The notes: generated by a model not told the origin, from the letters alone. A stretch of DNA of 64,000 nt from Lolium rigidum (GCF_022539505.1 NC_061510.1:40511047-40575046); one strand, 5' to 3'. Positions 45,150-58,123 are shown, counted from the first letter of the stretch. Numbers and translations: made by a program.

Positions 45150-47731
45150 GTTACACTTTACGCGCCTAGGCTGAAAGGCGTTAAGAAAAGCGCTTATGGG
45201 AGACAACCCATGTTTTTACTACAGTATTTTTGTTTTATATTTGTGTCTTGGAAGTTGTTTACTACTGTAGCAACCTCTCCTTATCTTATTTTTATGTTTT
45301 GTCGTGCCAAGTAAAGTCTTTGATAGAAAAGTAAGTACTAGATTTGGATTACTGCGCAGAAACAGATTTCTTTCTGTCACGAATCTGGGTCTAATTCTCT
45401 GTAGGTAACTCAGAAAATTATGCCAATTTACGTGAGTGATCCTCAGATATGTACGCAACTTTCATTCAATTTGAGCATTTTCGTTTGAGCAAGTCTGGTG
45501 GCCTAATAAAATCCATCTTTACGGACTGTTCTGTTTTGACAGATTCTGTCTTTTATTTCGCATTGCCTCTTTTGCTATGTTGGATGAATTTCTTTGATCC
45601 ACTAATGTCCAGTAGCTTTATGCAATGTCCAGAAGTGTTAAGAATGATTGTGTCACCTCTGAACATGTCAATTTTTATTATGCACTAACCCTCTAATGAG
45701 TTGTTTCGAGTTTGGTGTGGAGGAAGTTTTCAAGGATCAAGAGAGGAGTATGATGCAATATGATCAAGGAGAGTGAAAGCTCTAAGCTTGGGGATGCCCC
45801 GGTGGTTCACCCCTGCATATATTAAGAAGACTCAAGCGTCTAAGCTTGGGGATGCCCAAGGCATCCCCTTCTTCATCGACAACATTATCGGGTTCCTCCC
45901 CGAAACTATATTTTTATTCGGCCACATCTTATGTACTTTGCTTGGAGCGTCGGTTTGTTTTTGTTTTTGTTTTGTTTGAATAAAATGGATCCTAGCATTC
46001 ACTTTATGGGAGAGAGACACGCTCCGCTGTTGCATATGGACAAATATGTCCTTAGGCTCTACTCATAGTATTCATGGCGAGGTTTTCGTTAAATTGTTAT
46101 ATGGTTGGAATTGGAAAATGCTACATGTAGTAACTCTAAAATGTCTTGGATAATTTGATACTTGGCAATTGTTGTGCTCATGTTTAAGCTCTTGCATCAT
46201 ATACTTTGCACCCATTAATGAAGAAATACTTAGAGCTTGCTAATTTGGTTTGCATATTTGGTTTCTCTAGAGTCTAGATAACATCTAGTATTGAGTTTTG
46301 AACAACAAGGAAGACGGTATGGAGTCTTATAATGTTTACCATATGTCTTTTATGTGAGTTTTGCTGTACCGTTCATCCTTGTGTTTGTTTCAAATAACCT
46401 TGCTATCCTAAACCTTGTATCGAGAGGGAATACTTCTCATGCATCCAAAATACTTGAGCCAACCACTATGCCATTTGTGTCCACCATACCTACCTACTAC
46501 ATGGTATTTACCCGCCATTCCAAAGTAAATTGCTTGAGTGCTACCTTTAAAATTCCATCATTCACCTTTGCAATATATAGCTCATGGGACAAATAGCTTA
46601 AAAACTATTGTGGTATTGAATATGTACTTATGCACTTTATCTCTTATTAAGTTGCTTGTTGTGCGATAACCATGCTTACGGGGACGCCATCAACTATTTC
46701 TTGTTGGATATCATGTGAGTTGCTATGCATGTCCGTCTTGTACGGAAGCAAGAGAGATCTACCACCTTCATGGTTGGAGCATGCATATTGTTAGAGAAGA
46801 ACTTTGGGCCGCTAACTAAAGCCATGATTCATGGTGGAAGTTTCAGTTTGGACACATATCCTCAATCTCATATGAGAATAATAATTGTTGCCACATGCTT
46901 ATGCATAAAAGAGGAGTCCATTATCTGTTGTCCATGTTGTCCCGGTATGGATGTCTAAGTTGAGAATAATCAAAAGCGAGAAATCCAAAATGCGAGCTTT
47001 CTCCTTAGACCTTTGTACAGGCGGCATGGAGGTACCCCATTGTGACACTTGGTCAAAACATGTGCATTGCAAAGATCCGGTAGTCCAAGTTAATTAGAAC
47101 AAGGTGCGGGCACTATTAGTATACTATGCATGAGACTTGCAACTTGTAAGATATAACTTTCATAACTCATATGCTTTATTACTACCGTTGACAAAATTGT
47201 TTCATGTTTTCAAAATAAAAGCTCTAGCACAAATATAGCAATCGATGCTTTCCTCTTTGAAGGACCATTCTCTTTACTTTTATGTTGAGTCGGTTCACCT
47301 ATCTCTCTCCACCTCAAGAAGCAAACACTTGTGTGAACCGTGCATTGATTCCTACATACTTGCATATTGTACTTGTTATATTACTCTATGTTGACTATTA
47401 TCCATGAGATATACATGTTACAAGTTGAAAGCAACCGCTGAAACTTAATCTTCCTTTGTGTTGCTTCAATACATTTACTTTGATTTATTGCTTTATGAGT
47501 TAACTCTTATGCAAGACTTATTAATACTTGTCTTGAAGTACTATTCATGAAAAGTCTTTGCTTTATGATTCACTTGTTTACTCATGTCATCACCATTGTT
47601 TTGATCGCTGCATCCACTACATATGTTTACAAATAGTATGATCAAGGTTATGATGGCATATCACTTCAGAAATTATCTTTGTTATCGTTTTACCTGCTCG
47701 GGACGAAGCGAGAACTAAGCTTGGGGATGCT
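45150..47731 (+). other. 3' spacer of element G
   Basis: This non-coding stretch is collinear with the spacers of A and D. AAGCTTGGGGATGC occurs at 45784, 45842 and 47717, the last being the polypurine tract. Confidence 0.85.
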
Positions 47732-49355
47732 TGATACGTCTCCGACCTATCGATAATTTCTTATGTTCTATGCCATATTATTGATGATACCTACATGTTT
47801 TATGCACACTTTATGTCATATTCGTGCATTTTACGGAACTAACCTATTAACAAGATGCCGAAGTGCCGATTCTTTGTTTTCTGCTGTTTTTGGTTTCGAA
47901 ATCCTAGTAACGAAATATTCTCGGAATTGGACGAAATCAAAGCCCGGGGGCCTATTTTTCCACGAAGCTTCCGGAGAGTCCGAAGACGAGACGAAGAGGG
48001 GCCACGGGGTGGCCAAACCCTAGGGCGGCGCGGCCCCACCCCTGGCCGCGCCGGCCTGTGGTGTGGGCCCCCGTGCCGCCTCTTGACTTGCCCTTCCGCC
48101 TACTTAAAGCCTCCGTGACGAAACCCCCGATGCAGAGAGCCACGATACGGAAAACCTTGCCGAGACGCCGTCGCCGCCGATCCCATCTCGGGGGATCCGG
48201 GAGATCGCCTCCGGCACCCTGCCGGAGAGGGGATTCATCTCCCGGAGGACTCTACACCGCCATGGTCGCCTCCCGGAGTGATGAGTGAGTAGTTCACCCC
48301 TGGACTATGGGTCCATAGCAGTAGCTAGATGGTTGTCTTCTCCTCATTGTGCTTCATTGTTGGATCTTGTGAGCTGCCTAACATGATCAAGATCATCTAT
48401 ATGTAGTTCTATATGTTGTGTTTGTCGGGATCCGATGGATAGAGAATACTATGTCATGTTAATTATCAAGTTATTATACATGTGTTGTTTATGATCTTGC
48501 ATGCTCTCCGTTTCTAGTAGAGGCTGCGGCCAAGTTTTTACTTTTAACTCCAAGAGGGAGTACTTATGCTCGATAGTGGGTTCATGCCCGCATTGACACC
48601 TAGGACAGGTGACGAAAGTTCTAAGGTTGTGTTGTGTTGTTGCCACTAGGGATAAAACATTGGCGCTATGTCCGAGGATGTAGTTGTTGATTACATTACG
48701 CACCATACTTAATGAAATTGTCTGTTGTTAGCAACTTAATACTGGAGGGGGTTCGGATGATAACCTGAAGGTGGACTTTTTAGGCATAGATGCAATTGGA
48801 TGGCGGTCTATGTATATACTTTGTCGTAATGCCCAATTAAATCTCACTATACTTATCATGTCATGTATGTGCATTGTTATGCTCTCTCTATTTGTCAATT
48901 GCCCGACTGTAATTTGTTCACCCAACATGCTTTTATCTTATGGGAGAGACACCTCTAGTGAGCTGTGGACCCCGGTCCATTCTTTAATCCTGAAATACAA
49001 ATCTCTCGCAATACTTGTTTTTACTGTTTTCTCTGCAAACAATCATCTTCCACACAATACGGTTAATCCTTTGTTACGGCAAGCCGGTGAGATTGACAAC
49101 CTCATCTGTTTCGTTGGGGCAAAGTACTTTGGTTGTGTTGTGCAGGTTCCACGTTGGCGCCGGAATCTACGGTGTTGCGCCGCACTACATCCCGCCGCCA
49201 TCAACCTTCAACGTGCTTCTTGACTCCCTACTGGTCCGATTAAACCTTGGTTTCTTACTGAGGGAAACTTGCCGCTGTGCGCATCACACCTTCCTCTTGG
49301 GGTTCCCAACGGACGCGTGTCGAACGAAAAGACAATACGTCAACCACGCGCATCA
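47732..49355 (+). repeat. 3' LTR of element G
   Basis: It is the same family as 41160-42778, with scattered substitutions and small indels (for example GGCTCTGGCC against GGCTGCGGCC near 48525). Confidence 0.93.
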
Positions 49356-50954
49356 CTATGCCATTTGACTGGGAATGGGGCCTCCTTCCCCTCAGCACTA
49401 CTAACCCTCCGACCCAAGAAGTAAGGGATTATGCGATTGGGGTTGTTTTTGGCCGGTAACTTTCTGCTCTTGTTAATCTTCTTCTTTTTCCTTTTATATT
49501 TCAGGCCAAGGACCGCTTCCCCCTCATCGAAGCAGAGCGGCGAGGACCTTGCCAGAAGCGCGCCCTTGACTCCTTCGACCCAGATCCCTACATTTTTTGG
49601 AAGGATCTGAAGATGGGCAAGACCCCGGCTGCGCATCTTGGCCGGAATCCGCCGGAGCCAACCGGGTCCTCTGATGACCTGACCACGCTTGAGGTATTTT
49701 CTTTTCCGGTTTCTTTTACTTTTTTGTTATCGCTTTCCTGCGAATTGCTTCTTAGCCATACTCAATCCATAGATCCATGAGCGCGTGCCGCCCCTGCGCG
49801 CCGAGGCCGGCTCCGAGTTTGTGGACAAACTCATGGCCCAGGGCCAAAAGAACAAGCAGCCGGCATCTAATGCCGGTCCCAGCCAGGCCCCTCCCTCCAA
49901 GCGCTTCCGGACCGAGCCCGTGGGGGAGAAGTAAGTGGGCATGCGTCGCTACGGGCGCAAAGCGATGCCAACTACTTCTGGGTAAGTTTTTCATTTTCCG
50001 GCTTGCCTCTTTTTGCCAAGTTCTTTTTCCGGTTGCTCTTTTCCAACTGTCTTTCTTTCTTTTTCTCAGCCCTGCGCTCAAGCTTGGCCCAAGGCCATCG
50101 GGCTCTGAAGATTCCGCAAGGACTTCAACCCCTCCTCCTCGCTCAAGCCCGGCACCACCTGTGCCGCAACACTTCTGCCTCCCTTTCGGGGGGCACAACA
50201 AATTCGGGGCGTGCGGCCCCTTCATCATCAGATCACCGCACGGAGGAGGATCCTTCCCTCTTCTCAGAGAACCAGGATACCGGCAACATCGGCGCCGGAG
50301 AAGAAAAAGCTGCCGGGCGGGCGGAGCCTACGGCTCCTCCCGTCCTTGAAAAGATGACAACTTCCGCGCCGGAAAGTTCCAAACCGGGTGACGCGCCCAG
50401 CGCTCCCCATTCTCCACGAACCATCCTCATGCCGCCGCCAGGTGCTCCTCGGGCCAAGCCTCTCGGGGCCGCTCCTACCGCGCCGCCGCCCAAGACTTCC
50501 AAGCTCATTAAGGGGAAGGCGACGGCCTCCAGCGCCCCTTCCGTCGGCTGGCAACCTCTGGTGCTGCACGTCTCCAAGGCCGCCAGGGATACCGCCACGA
50601 AGGCCACCGGTCTTCTTGGCCGTATTACTGAGTTCCAACGCCAAGGCCGGGACCTGGGGCACCTCCTGCCCTACGCCCAAAAGTGGAACACCGCGGACAT
50701 GACTCCGGCGACCCGCGGCCTGGGCAAGGACAGGCTGCCGGCACCTGACCCTGACGGGGACCGGTCTTCCGAGGAGCACTTCATGCGGCTTCGCAGCGCC
50801 GTGAAGGAACTCGACAGCGCGTGGTACGATGCCACGAACAATTTGATGGTACGTTCTACTAACTTTTTTCAATCTTTACCGGTTTCTTCGTTTCCGGCTT
50901 TGTTCTATCTTTTCTTTAGTTTCATGCCGATTTCTATCTTGTCTATCTTCCCAG

Positions 50955-51248
50955 TCCCCGAGTTTTGTGGTGAGAGCGCAGCTCTTAGCGCAAAACTAAC
51001 TTAAAAACTTAGCGAAAAACCGGCATCGCCGATCCCGAGTTTCGGGTTAAGAACTTTGTTCTTAGCGCAAAACTTATCTTAGAAACGCGCAAAACCGGCA
51101 CTTGCCGATCCCGAGTTTCGGGTTAAGAACTTTGTTCTTAGCGCAAAACTTATCTTAGAAACGCGCAAAACCGGCACTGCCAGTCCCCGAGTTTCGGGTT
51201 AAGAACTTTGTTCTTAGCGCAAAACTTATCTTAGAAACGCGCAAAACC
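50955..51248 (+). repeat. Minisatellite of about 78-bp units in an intron of the F antisense ORF
   Basis: Three to four units share GAGTTTCGGGTTAAGAAC, TTTGTTCTTAGCGC and TTAGAAACGCGCAAAACC. They lie wholly within the intron between exons 50070-50848 and 51274-51358. Confidence 0.85.
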
Positions 51249-52608
51249 TAACTCATTTCTCCTTTCTGAACAGCTCACGGCTGACGCTCGGAAGGCCCTC
51301 TTTGAGGAGCTCTTATGGGAGCATCGGGAGCTCGCTGAGGCACACGATAAGTGCCAAGGTAAATTTTTGTTCTGCCGGCATATTTCTTACCGGAAACCGT
51401 TTTTCCTCCTAACATTCGCAATTTCTGCTTAACAGTGATCCCGGAAGCTTCCATTAACGCTCTCAAGGAGCAGCTCGCCACCGCCCAACGTATAACTTTT
51501 CTCCTTTCTCTTTGGTTTCCTTTTCATATTTGCTAGCATAATCTTGTTAATATTTCCTTTTCCGCGTTGCAGAGGAGAAGGACCAGCTCATCCGGCAGCA
51601 TCGGGAGGAGCTGAGCGCCCACAAGACCAGCTACCAGGAGCTCAAGTCCCAGCTCATTCAGCTGGGGCTTGACCATGCTAAGGCCCTCAAAGCCGCTGAA
51701 GCTGATGCAGCGGCCAAGATGGACGAGGCCCTGGAGGACGCCGGCAATGCCAACGTGGTACTGCGGGCTGAGCTGGAGGAGCTGGCCAAGGCCCGGAAGG
51801 GTGCTGAGGAGAAAGCCGCGCGGCTGGAGGAGGAGCACAAGGAATGCAACCAGTTGATCCTGCAAACTGACGCACTTGCCTACCGTGAGTCCTTTTCCTT
51901 CGCATACTTTGACTATTGCCTACGAGTCTTTTTTCCTCCGACCATATTTTCTTTTATTTATCTTTCCTTCCGGTCTCTTTTTCTTCCGGATTCTTTTCCT
52001 TAGCCTTCTTCTTTCTTCGCACAGGCCTCTTTCCGGACTCACAGAAGTACGATGTCAAGAAGGTTGACGCGCGCCGCAAGGACCAAGGCCAAGCAAATCT
52101 TACCGTGGCATGGACGCCCAACGACCATCTGGTCGCGCTCAACGCGCGGGTGTCTCATATGCGCGCCATAGATCGCAATCTTTCGACATTCCCGATGTAG
52201 CTACCCAGCTCTTCGGGACCACGTGGCCTGGCGAAGAGGTGCCGGATACCTTCTCCCTTATCGGCGACCGTCTCAAGGGCGCCGGCAAGAGGATCCGCGA
52301 GTGGCGGTGCTCTGCTGCCCGCGGCCGGAGCGGATTCGCCCTCCGCGTCGCTTGTTCCTGGTACCCGGAGCTCGACCTGGATGCCCTCACCGGAGTGCGC
52401 GAAGGCGCGGAAGCCGATCTGGACCCGATTCTCACGGCTAAGCGGCGGGATCGTGCGTACCATATCGCGGAGTACGCCGAAATGCGCACCTTCATCCCTC
52501 CCCTCCGACGTTCAAGATTATCTTGATGAGGAAGAGGATGAAGCCGAGGAGGAGCCTCTAGACGACGCTGATGCTGGCGACGCTCCTCCGGAAGCTCCTG
52601 CTGCCTGA

Positions 52609-53313
52609 TTACCTGCCTTAAAATTTACCTTGTCGTGCTGTTTGGCCCTGCGTGCCTTAAGACAATGCTCTGTTAAATTCTACCCCGGTATGCCGGGGTT
52701 TATGATGTAAAACTTTAAACCTGCTTTTGGTTGTGGCACAACAGTTAATGCCGGTATGTAATACCGGTGTTAATTATCCTATGTTTGCCTTAGCATATTT
52801 GCTCATGGTTTTGCTTTTATCCTGTACTGCAAAGATTTCTAGATTGTTTCCGCATCCAATTCGATGCATACTTGGTTCTTTTGCCTTGGCTCTGCCTGCC
52901 TTCTCTGGGCGTTCTTTGGCGTATGAGCACAAGGTTCTTTCACCAAAACAGGCATCTTGTTGAACTTAGAAATAACTCGAAATTTTGCAAAAAACCGGTT
53001 TATCCGGGGTTAGTTAAATTTTTCGGATTGTTCTTTCCTGCTCTCCTTCTCCACAGTTCATGTGCTTATCCCCTACCGGTTTATCTTGCTTGCCATGAAG
53101 CCGGTTTGCGGACAACAGCAGAGTCGAAGACTCCGGTAGGGTTTAGCACATTACTAAACCGGAAAGAAAAACATTCAATAAGCAACCGGTAAACTGAAAA
53201 AATAGACAAGTTACATGCAACTTAGTGGGGTAGTCCCCGAGATTCATTCGAGGTTCCGACATATTTTATTCATAGCAAATAAGATATGAAAAGGAACTTC
53301 TTACGCCACAACT
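52609..53313. other. Spacer between convergent ORFs of element F
   Basis: This is 0.7 kb between the stop of the antisense ORF and the end of pol. It is AT-rich with no recognised feature; ORFs here (52727-52963, 52872-53192) have no domain. Confidence 0.5.
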
Positions 53314-54177
53314 TCAAGAGTAGAAAGGACGCAACAAGGCTACATTCCATGGACGCTTGGTCTCCTCTCCGGACCTGTCCGCCTTTCCTTTCTTCCATTC
53401 CTGTGCATCAATCAGGTAGTAGGCATCATTGTGGAGAGCCGTTCTCACAATGAAAGGCCCTTCCCACGGCGGGGAAAGCTTGTGCACTGCCTTCGGTGCT
53501 GCTGCACCGGGCGTAGCACCGAGTCCCCTTCCGGAACACTCTTGGGTTAACCTTCCGAGCTGTGATAGCGTCCGAGGTTACTGCTGGTAAATGGCTGTTC
53601 TTGCCAAGGCCAGCTCTCTTGCTTCTTCTAGCAAGTCCACATCGTTCTCTCGAGCTTCCTTTACCTCTTCCTCGTTATAGAGTTGCACCCTTGGTGAATC
53701 ATGGAGAATGTCAGTTGGTATCACCGCTTCTGCTCCATAAACCATGAAGAATGGAGTGTATCCGGTAGACCGGTTTGGAGTAGTTCTTAGGCTCCACAGC
53801 ACTGATGGTAGCTCATCGAGCCAACACCCCGGCGATTTTTCCATCGCATCGATGAGTCTCGGTTTGATACCGGAAAGCACCAAAGCGTTTGTTCTTTCCA
53901 CTTGGCCATTGCCTTGTGGGTGTGCGACCGAGCACAAATCCAACCGGATATTCTTGTCCTCACAAAACCTTTTGAACTCACCTTGAGCAAAGTTTGTGCC
54001 ATTGTCAGTGATGATGCTATGTGGGTATCCATACCGCAAAATTACATCTTTCAAGAATTTAACCGTTGTGCGCCCATCACACTTTGCGATGGGTTTGACT
54101 TCTAGCCACTTGGTGAATTTGTCCACCATAACCAAGATATGGGTCATGTTTTCCCTTCGTTGTTTTGAATGGGCCAA
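53314..54177 (-). pseudogene. Integrase core and C-terminus of element F
   Basis: The minus-strand frame 54177-53578 is an rve-type integrase core with VMVDKFTKWLEV, IITDNGTNF and a later HPQGNGQVER, so the D, D and E catalytic positions are visible. VYGAEAVIPTDI follows. After an in-frame stop at 53578 a shifted frame continues (LSPPWEGPFIVR) to a stop at 53314-53316, so the tail is displaced. Integrase would insert the element cDNA into host DNA and make the 5-bp duplication. It is disconnected from the upstream part by a shift near 54150. Confidence 0.85.
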
Positions 54178-55666
54178 CCATGTCTAGGCACCAAACTGCA
54201 AACGGCCAAGTCAATGGTATTGTTTTCAAGCCGGAGGCTGGGGTATGATTTTGCTTGGCGTACCTCTGGCACCCATTGCATTTTCTTACCATATCCTCCG
54301 CATTCTCCAAAGCCGTTGGCCAATAGAACCCATGCCGGAACACCTTTGCTACCAGCGCCCTTGAGGAAGCGTGATGTCCACACTCTCCTCGGTGAATCTC
54401 CTCGAGCATTTCCTTTCCTTCTTCCGGTTCCACACATCTTTGGAGGACACCGGTAACACTTCTCTTGTACATCTCGCCATTGATGATGGTGTAAGCCTTG
54501 GACCTCCTTTGGATCCTCCTTGATTCATCTTCGTCAATCGGCAAGGTGCCGTTGACCAGGAATTCCTTAATAGGTTTAACCCAGGACGGAGTCTCCCGAA
54601 CTAGGAATATCGGTACGTCTATGTCCATGCTATCCACCAGCATTGTTTCTTCCGGTACCGGCGCGGCAGCGGTCGATCTTACCGGAACAGTCCCCGGGTT
54701 TCCTTCGTCGATATCCATTGGCACAATGTGTGACTCCGGTACAAAAATTGATTCCGACTCCGGACTTGGCTTGATTGATGGTACTCTCAGGTGTGCCAAG
54801 GCTATTCCGGGAGGAATTTCTTGTCGGGATGAGCCTAGCTTAGACAAAGCATCCGCAGCTTCATTTTCTGCACGCGGTACATGGTGAAATTCACAGCCTT
54901 CGAAGAAGCCGGCAATCTTTTGCACGTGAAACCGGTACGAGGCCATGTTGGCATCTTTTGCGTCCCGGTCCCGGAACAACTGCTGCACCATAAGGTCTGA
55001 ATCTCCATAGAAAATGATCCGGTGTGCACCGATTTCTTTTGCGACCTTAAGCCCATGGATCAAGGCCTCATATTCAGCGACATTGTTTGATGCCCTGAAA
55101 TGCACTTGTAAAACATACCGGAGATGATCTCCCTTTGGTGAGGTTAGCACCACACCGGCACCTAGACCCTCCTTGAGCTTGGATCCATCAAAGTGCATCT
55201 TCCGATATTCCGAGTCTTTGATCCGGGGCTTGTATTGCATTTCCGCCCAATCGACCAAAAAATCAGCTAAAGCTTGCGATTTGATGGCGTCTCTTCTTTC
55301 ATACACCGGAACATACGGTGATATCTGTATTGCCCATTTCGCAATCCTGCCGCTAGCGTCCTTGTTGCACATGATATCGGAGATGGGTGCTTCACTCACC
55401 ACCTTCATAGGATGTTCCTCGAAGTAGTGCTTGAGCTTTGTGGCGGCCATAAACACGCCATAGGTCATTTTATGGAAGTGCGGGTAGTTTTGCTTTGAGA
55501 GGGAGAGCACCTCGCTCAGGTAGTATACCGGCCTCTGGATGGTTTTTCCTTCCTCTTCTCTCTCTACTACCACAACAACACTCACGACCCGGTTGGTTGC
55601 TGCTATGTATAGCAACATCGGTTCTCTTTCCAACGGCGAAGCCAATATTGGCGCGGTAGCTAACAT
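54077..55666 (-). pseudogene. RNase H and integrase zinc-binding domain of element F
   Basis: The first part is the reverse transcriptase connection (RPVYYLSEVLSLSKQNYP). An RNase H of the type found in Tat elements follows (HFDGSKLKEGLGAGVVL, NVAEYEALIHGL, YGDSDLMVQQ, ENEAADALSKLGS), with the Asp-Glu-Asp-Asp set readable. Then come a linker and an HHCC zinc-binding domain (HHASSRALVAKV, CNGCQRYAKQNH) ending in WCLDMVGPF, the start of the integrase core. Small shifts separate it from the upstream reverse transcriptase and the downstream core. Confidence 0.85.
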
Positions 55667-55671
55667 CGTTT

Positions 55672-56595
55672 TCAGCTCCTTGAACGCTGCGTCCGCCGAG
55701 GGTCCAGAGCGAATTTATCGGATTTTCTCATTAGAGCATATAGCGGCAAGGCCTTTTCTCCTAACCTGCTTATGAACCGGCTTAGCGATGCTAAGCTTCC
55801 GGTGAACTTTTGTATGTCCTTCAGATCCTGCGGTACCGTCATTCTCTCAATTGCCCGAATCTTTACCGGATTAACCTCAATGCCTCGGCTTGAGACGAGG
55901 AAACCCAGCAGCTTGCCGGCAGGGACACCGAAAGTACACTTTGCCGGATTGAGTTTCATCCGGAACCTTCTTAGGTTATCGAATGTTTGCCGGATATCAT
56001 CAATTAGGGTATCTTTTACCTTAGTTTTTATCACGATGTCATCCACATATACCTGCACATTCTTTCCGATTTGATCAAACAAGCATTTTTGCATACAACG
56101 CTGGTACGTTGCACCAGCGTTGCGCAAACCAAAAGGCATAGTGATATAGCAGTAAGCCCCGTGCGGGGTAATGAACGCGGTTTTTATTTGATCTTCCTTT
56201 TTCAAGGGGATTTGGTGGAAACCGGAGTACGCATCCAGGAAAGACAACAACTCACACCCAGCAGTGGAATCAATCACTTGATCGATCCGCGGTAACGGAA
56301 AAGGATCTCTTGGGCAAGCCTTGTTGAGGTTGGTGTAGTCGATGCACATGCGCCACACCTTCGGAGCCTTTGCCTCCAGGTTCTCGTCCTTCTTCTTTTC
56401 GACCATCACCGGGTTGGCCAGCCACTCAGTATGCGTGACCTCCACGATGAAACCGGCAACTAGCATCTTCGTCACCTCTTCTCCAATAATCTTCCTCCTA
56501 TCCTCAGCGAACCGGCGCAATGGTTGTCGCACCGGCTTGGCATCCTTCCGAACGTTTAGAGAGTGCTCAGCCAGCTCCCTCGGAACACCTACCAA
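55672..56595 (-). pseudogene. Reverse transcriptase of element F
   Basis: This 307-residue frame has EEVTKMLVAGFIVEV, the catalytic region WRMCIDYTNLNKACP, FLDAYSGFHQIPL, MPFGLRNAGATYQR and VYVDDIVIKT (the YVDD box). It ends with GFLVSSRGIEVNP and FTGSLASLSRFI. All three catalytic Asp residues are present. It is separated from RNase H by a shift near 55670 and from the protease region by one near 56590. Confidence 0.88.
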
Positions 56596-58123
56596 GTCAT
56601 CAGTAGACCAGGCAAAGATATTCCGATTCTCACGGAGGAAGGCGACGAGCGCGCTTTCCTATGCCTCACCGAGACCGGCACCGATACGAACGGTACGCTC
56701 GGGGAAAGCCAGGTCCAGCACGATGTCCTTTGTTTCCTTTGTCGGTTTGAACAGCTGGAGCGCTCGGACTTGCACTCATTGCCGCTAAGCTCGGCTCGTG
56801 AGGACTGAGCCAGCGCAACTGCGGTTTGCATCCTTCTTTTTTCCTCTGCGATCACCAGCGATTCCGCTAGGTTTGACCCGGCAGATGCTGTTTCCAGTGA
56901 GACCTTGTAGTTTCCCACCACAGTCAAGGGTCCACGAGGTGCCGGCATCTTCATCTTGAGATACGCCGTGTGGGTCGAGGCCATGAAGGCCGCTAGTGCC
57001 GGTCTCCCCAGCAAAGCATGGTACGGACTATCTAAGTCCACCACCTCAAACTCAAGGTTTTCAACCCGGCAATTGTCACGTCCTCCAAACGACACATCCA
57101 CCCGGACCTTTCCAACCGGTGCGCAGGACAAACCCGGAACGATTCCATGGAACGTTGTGTGCGTTGGCTGAAGCATGTTTCTGTTATGCCCGGCGTATGC
57201 ATGGTGTGCTTGTACATTATGTTTATGTTGCTCCCATTGTCTATCAGCACCTTGCTGAACTTGACGCGAGTCGTGGGCCCCTTCATGATTGGGTCCACCA
57301 CGAGAGCGTAGCCACCCGGGTTCGGCATGATTTTAGGATGATCCCGGTATGACCATGAGAGTTCCCGCTCGACCACGGCATGTATTTTGGCACTGCCGGC
57401 ATCACTGCGTTCACCTCCATGGAACGACGGCGCAGGCTTTGCTTGTCCGTCGGCTCGGTTACGAACACGACACGGCACACATCGGGGTCCTTATAAACGT
57501 TCCGGCCCAAGGGTGTCGGTGGAGGTGGTTGGCCGTAGCCTTCTCCCACCCGATTGACTTGCCGATATTGCTGCCTGTTTTGTCGAGGGTGTACCGGTAA
57601 GGCGTTTGCCCCGGTAGCGGTGGTGGTGGTGGTGGTAGGCTAGCTGGCGACGCGGCATGTCCGGTGGTGGCATCATTGCATTGCCTCCTTGCCCTTGGGT
57701 GTCTTTTACCGCCCCCTTTTGCATCAAGTACTTGGTCCAGGTACAATCTTTTGTCAAGTGGTTCGACGGGTGAGCCGGATTCGGCGTGTGCCACCGGCAA
57801 GGTTGATCCATGGCAGCTTCCATGGTGTATTTTGCGGGTTCTTGCCAGTTCTTTTTCTGGCCCCATGGTTTCTTTTCGACCCACTGTTTCTTAGGACCAG
57901 CCCATGGCTGCGATCCGGTTCTTTGCCTCTGGCTGCCGCTGGCATCAGAGTTTTCCTGCACAGCAGCAACTTGCTGCGAGCCATACCTTCGATCCGGGAA
58001 ATCTTCCCTCCTTTTGTTGTTCCGGTTGTCCCGATGCTGGCTGTTGAGGCGGGTTTGATTGTTCCGGCTCAGCTTGTATCGCCGGTTGCATTGGGTCTCC
58101 CAACGCGTAGTTATCCGCCACAC
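56589..58123 (-). pseudogene. Zinc-knuckle-like and protease region of element F
   Basis: Read from 58123 downward: an Arg/Gln-rich nucleocapsid stretch, then a Cys-His rich segment (CRWHTPNPAHPSNHLTKDC, near 57800) and a poly-His run. A protease follows with FSKVLIDNGSNINIMY at about 57280-57230 (DNGS at the active site) and VVDLDSPYHALLGRPA near 57040. The frame changes at about 57490, 57180 and 56640. The protease would cut the polyprotein. Confidence 0.75.

Larger units (their letters stand above)
41160..49355 (+). mobile_element. Element G: complete non-autonomous gypsy element, 8.2 kb, sister of A
   Basis: LTRs of 1619 and 1624 bp flank gag-protease and a 2.6-kb spacer. The duplication CTATG is exact at 41155-41159 and 49356-49360, within exon 1 of the F antisense ORF. 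A primer-binding site (GGCGCCGTTGCCGGG, about 42790) and polypurine tract (AAGCTTGGGGATGC, 47717) are in place. No reverse transcriptase or integrase is encoded. Confidence 0.95.
40077..52608 (+). pseudogene. Antisense multi-exon ORF of element F ('putative gypsy type transposon' family)
   Basis: Exon 1 begins MSDEESSSAPSSS. After a frameshift near 40330 it enters a globular domain (VVFLAHFERGFGLP, FLDFYKLQPHHLPGNA, WQGTFFYVKNSG) typical of the Transposase_28-like family found antisense in Tat elements. Element G splits it at 41159; it resumes at 49361 and ends at 49455. Further exons, each with GT-AG borders, are 49505-49693, 49773-49930, 50070-50848, 51274-51358, 51436-51489, 51573-51884 and 52025-52608. 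The 51.3-51.9 kb exons encode a coiled coil and the last ends acidic (LDEEEDEAEEE). Shifts occur in the 50.1 and 52.2 kb regions. The role of this protein is not known. Confidence 0.75.
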
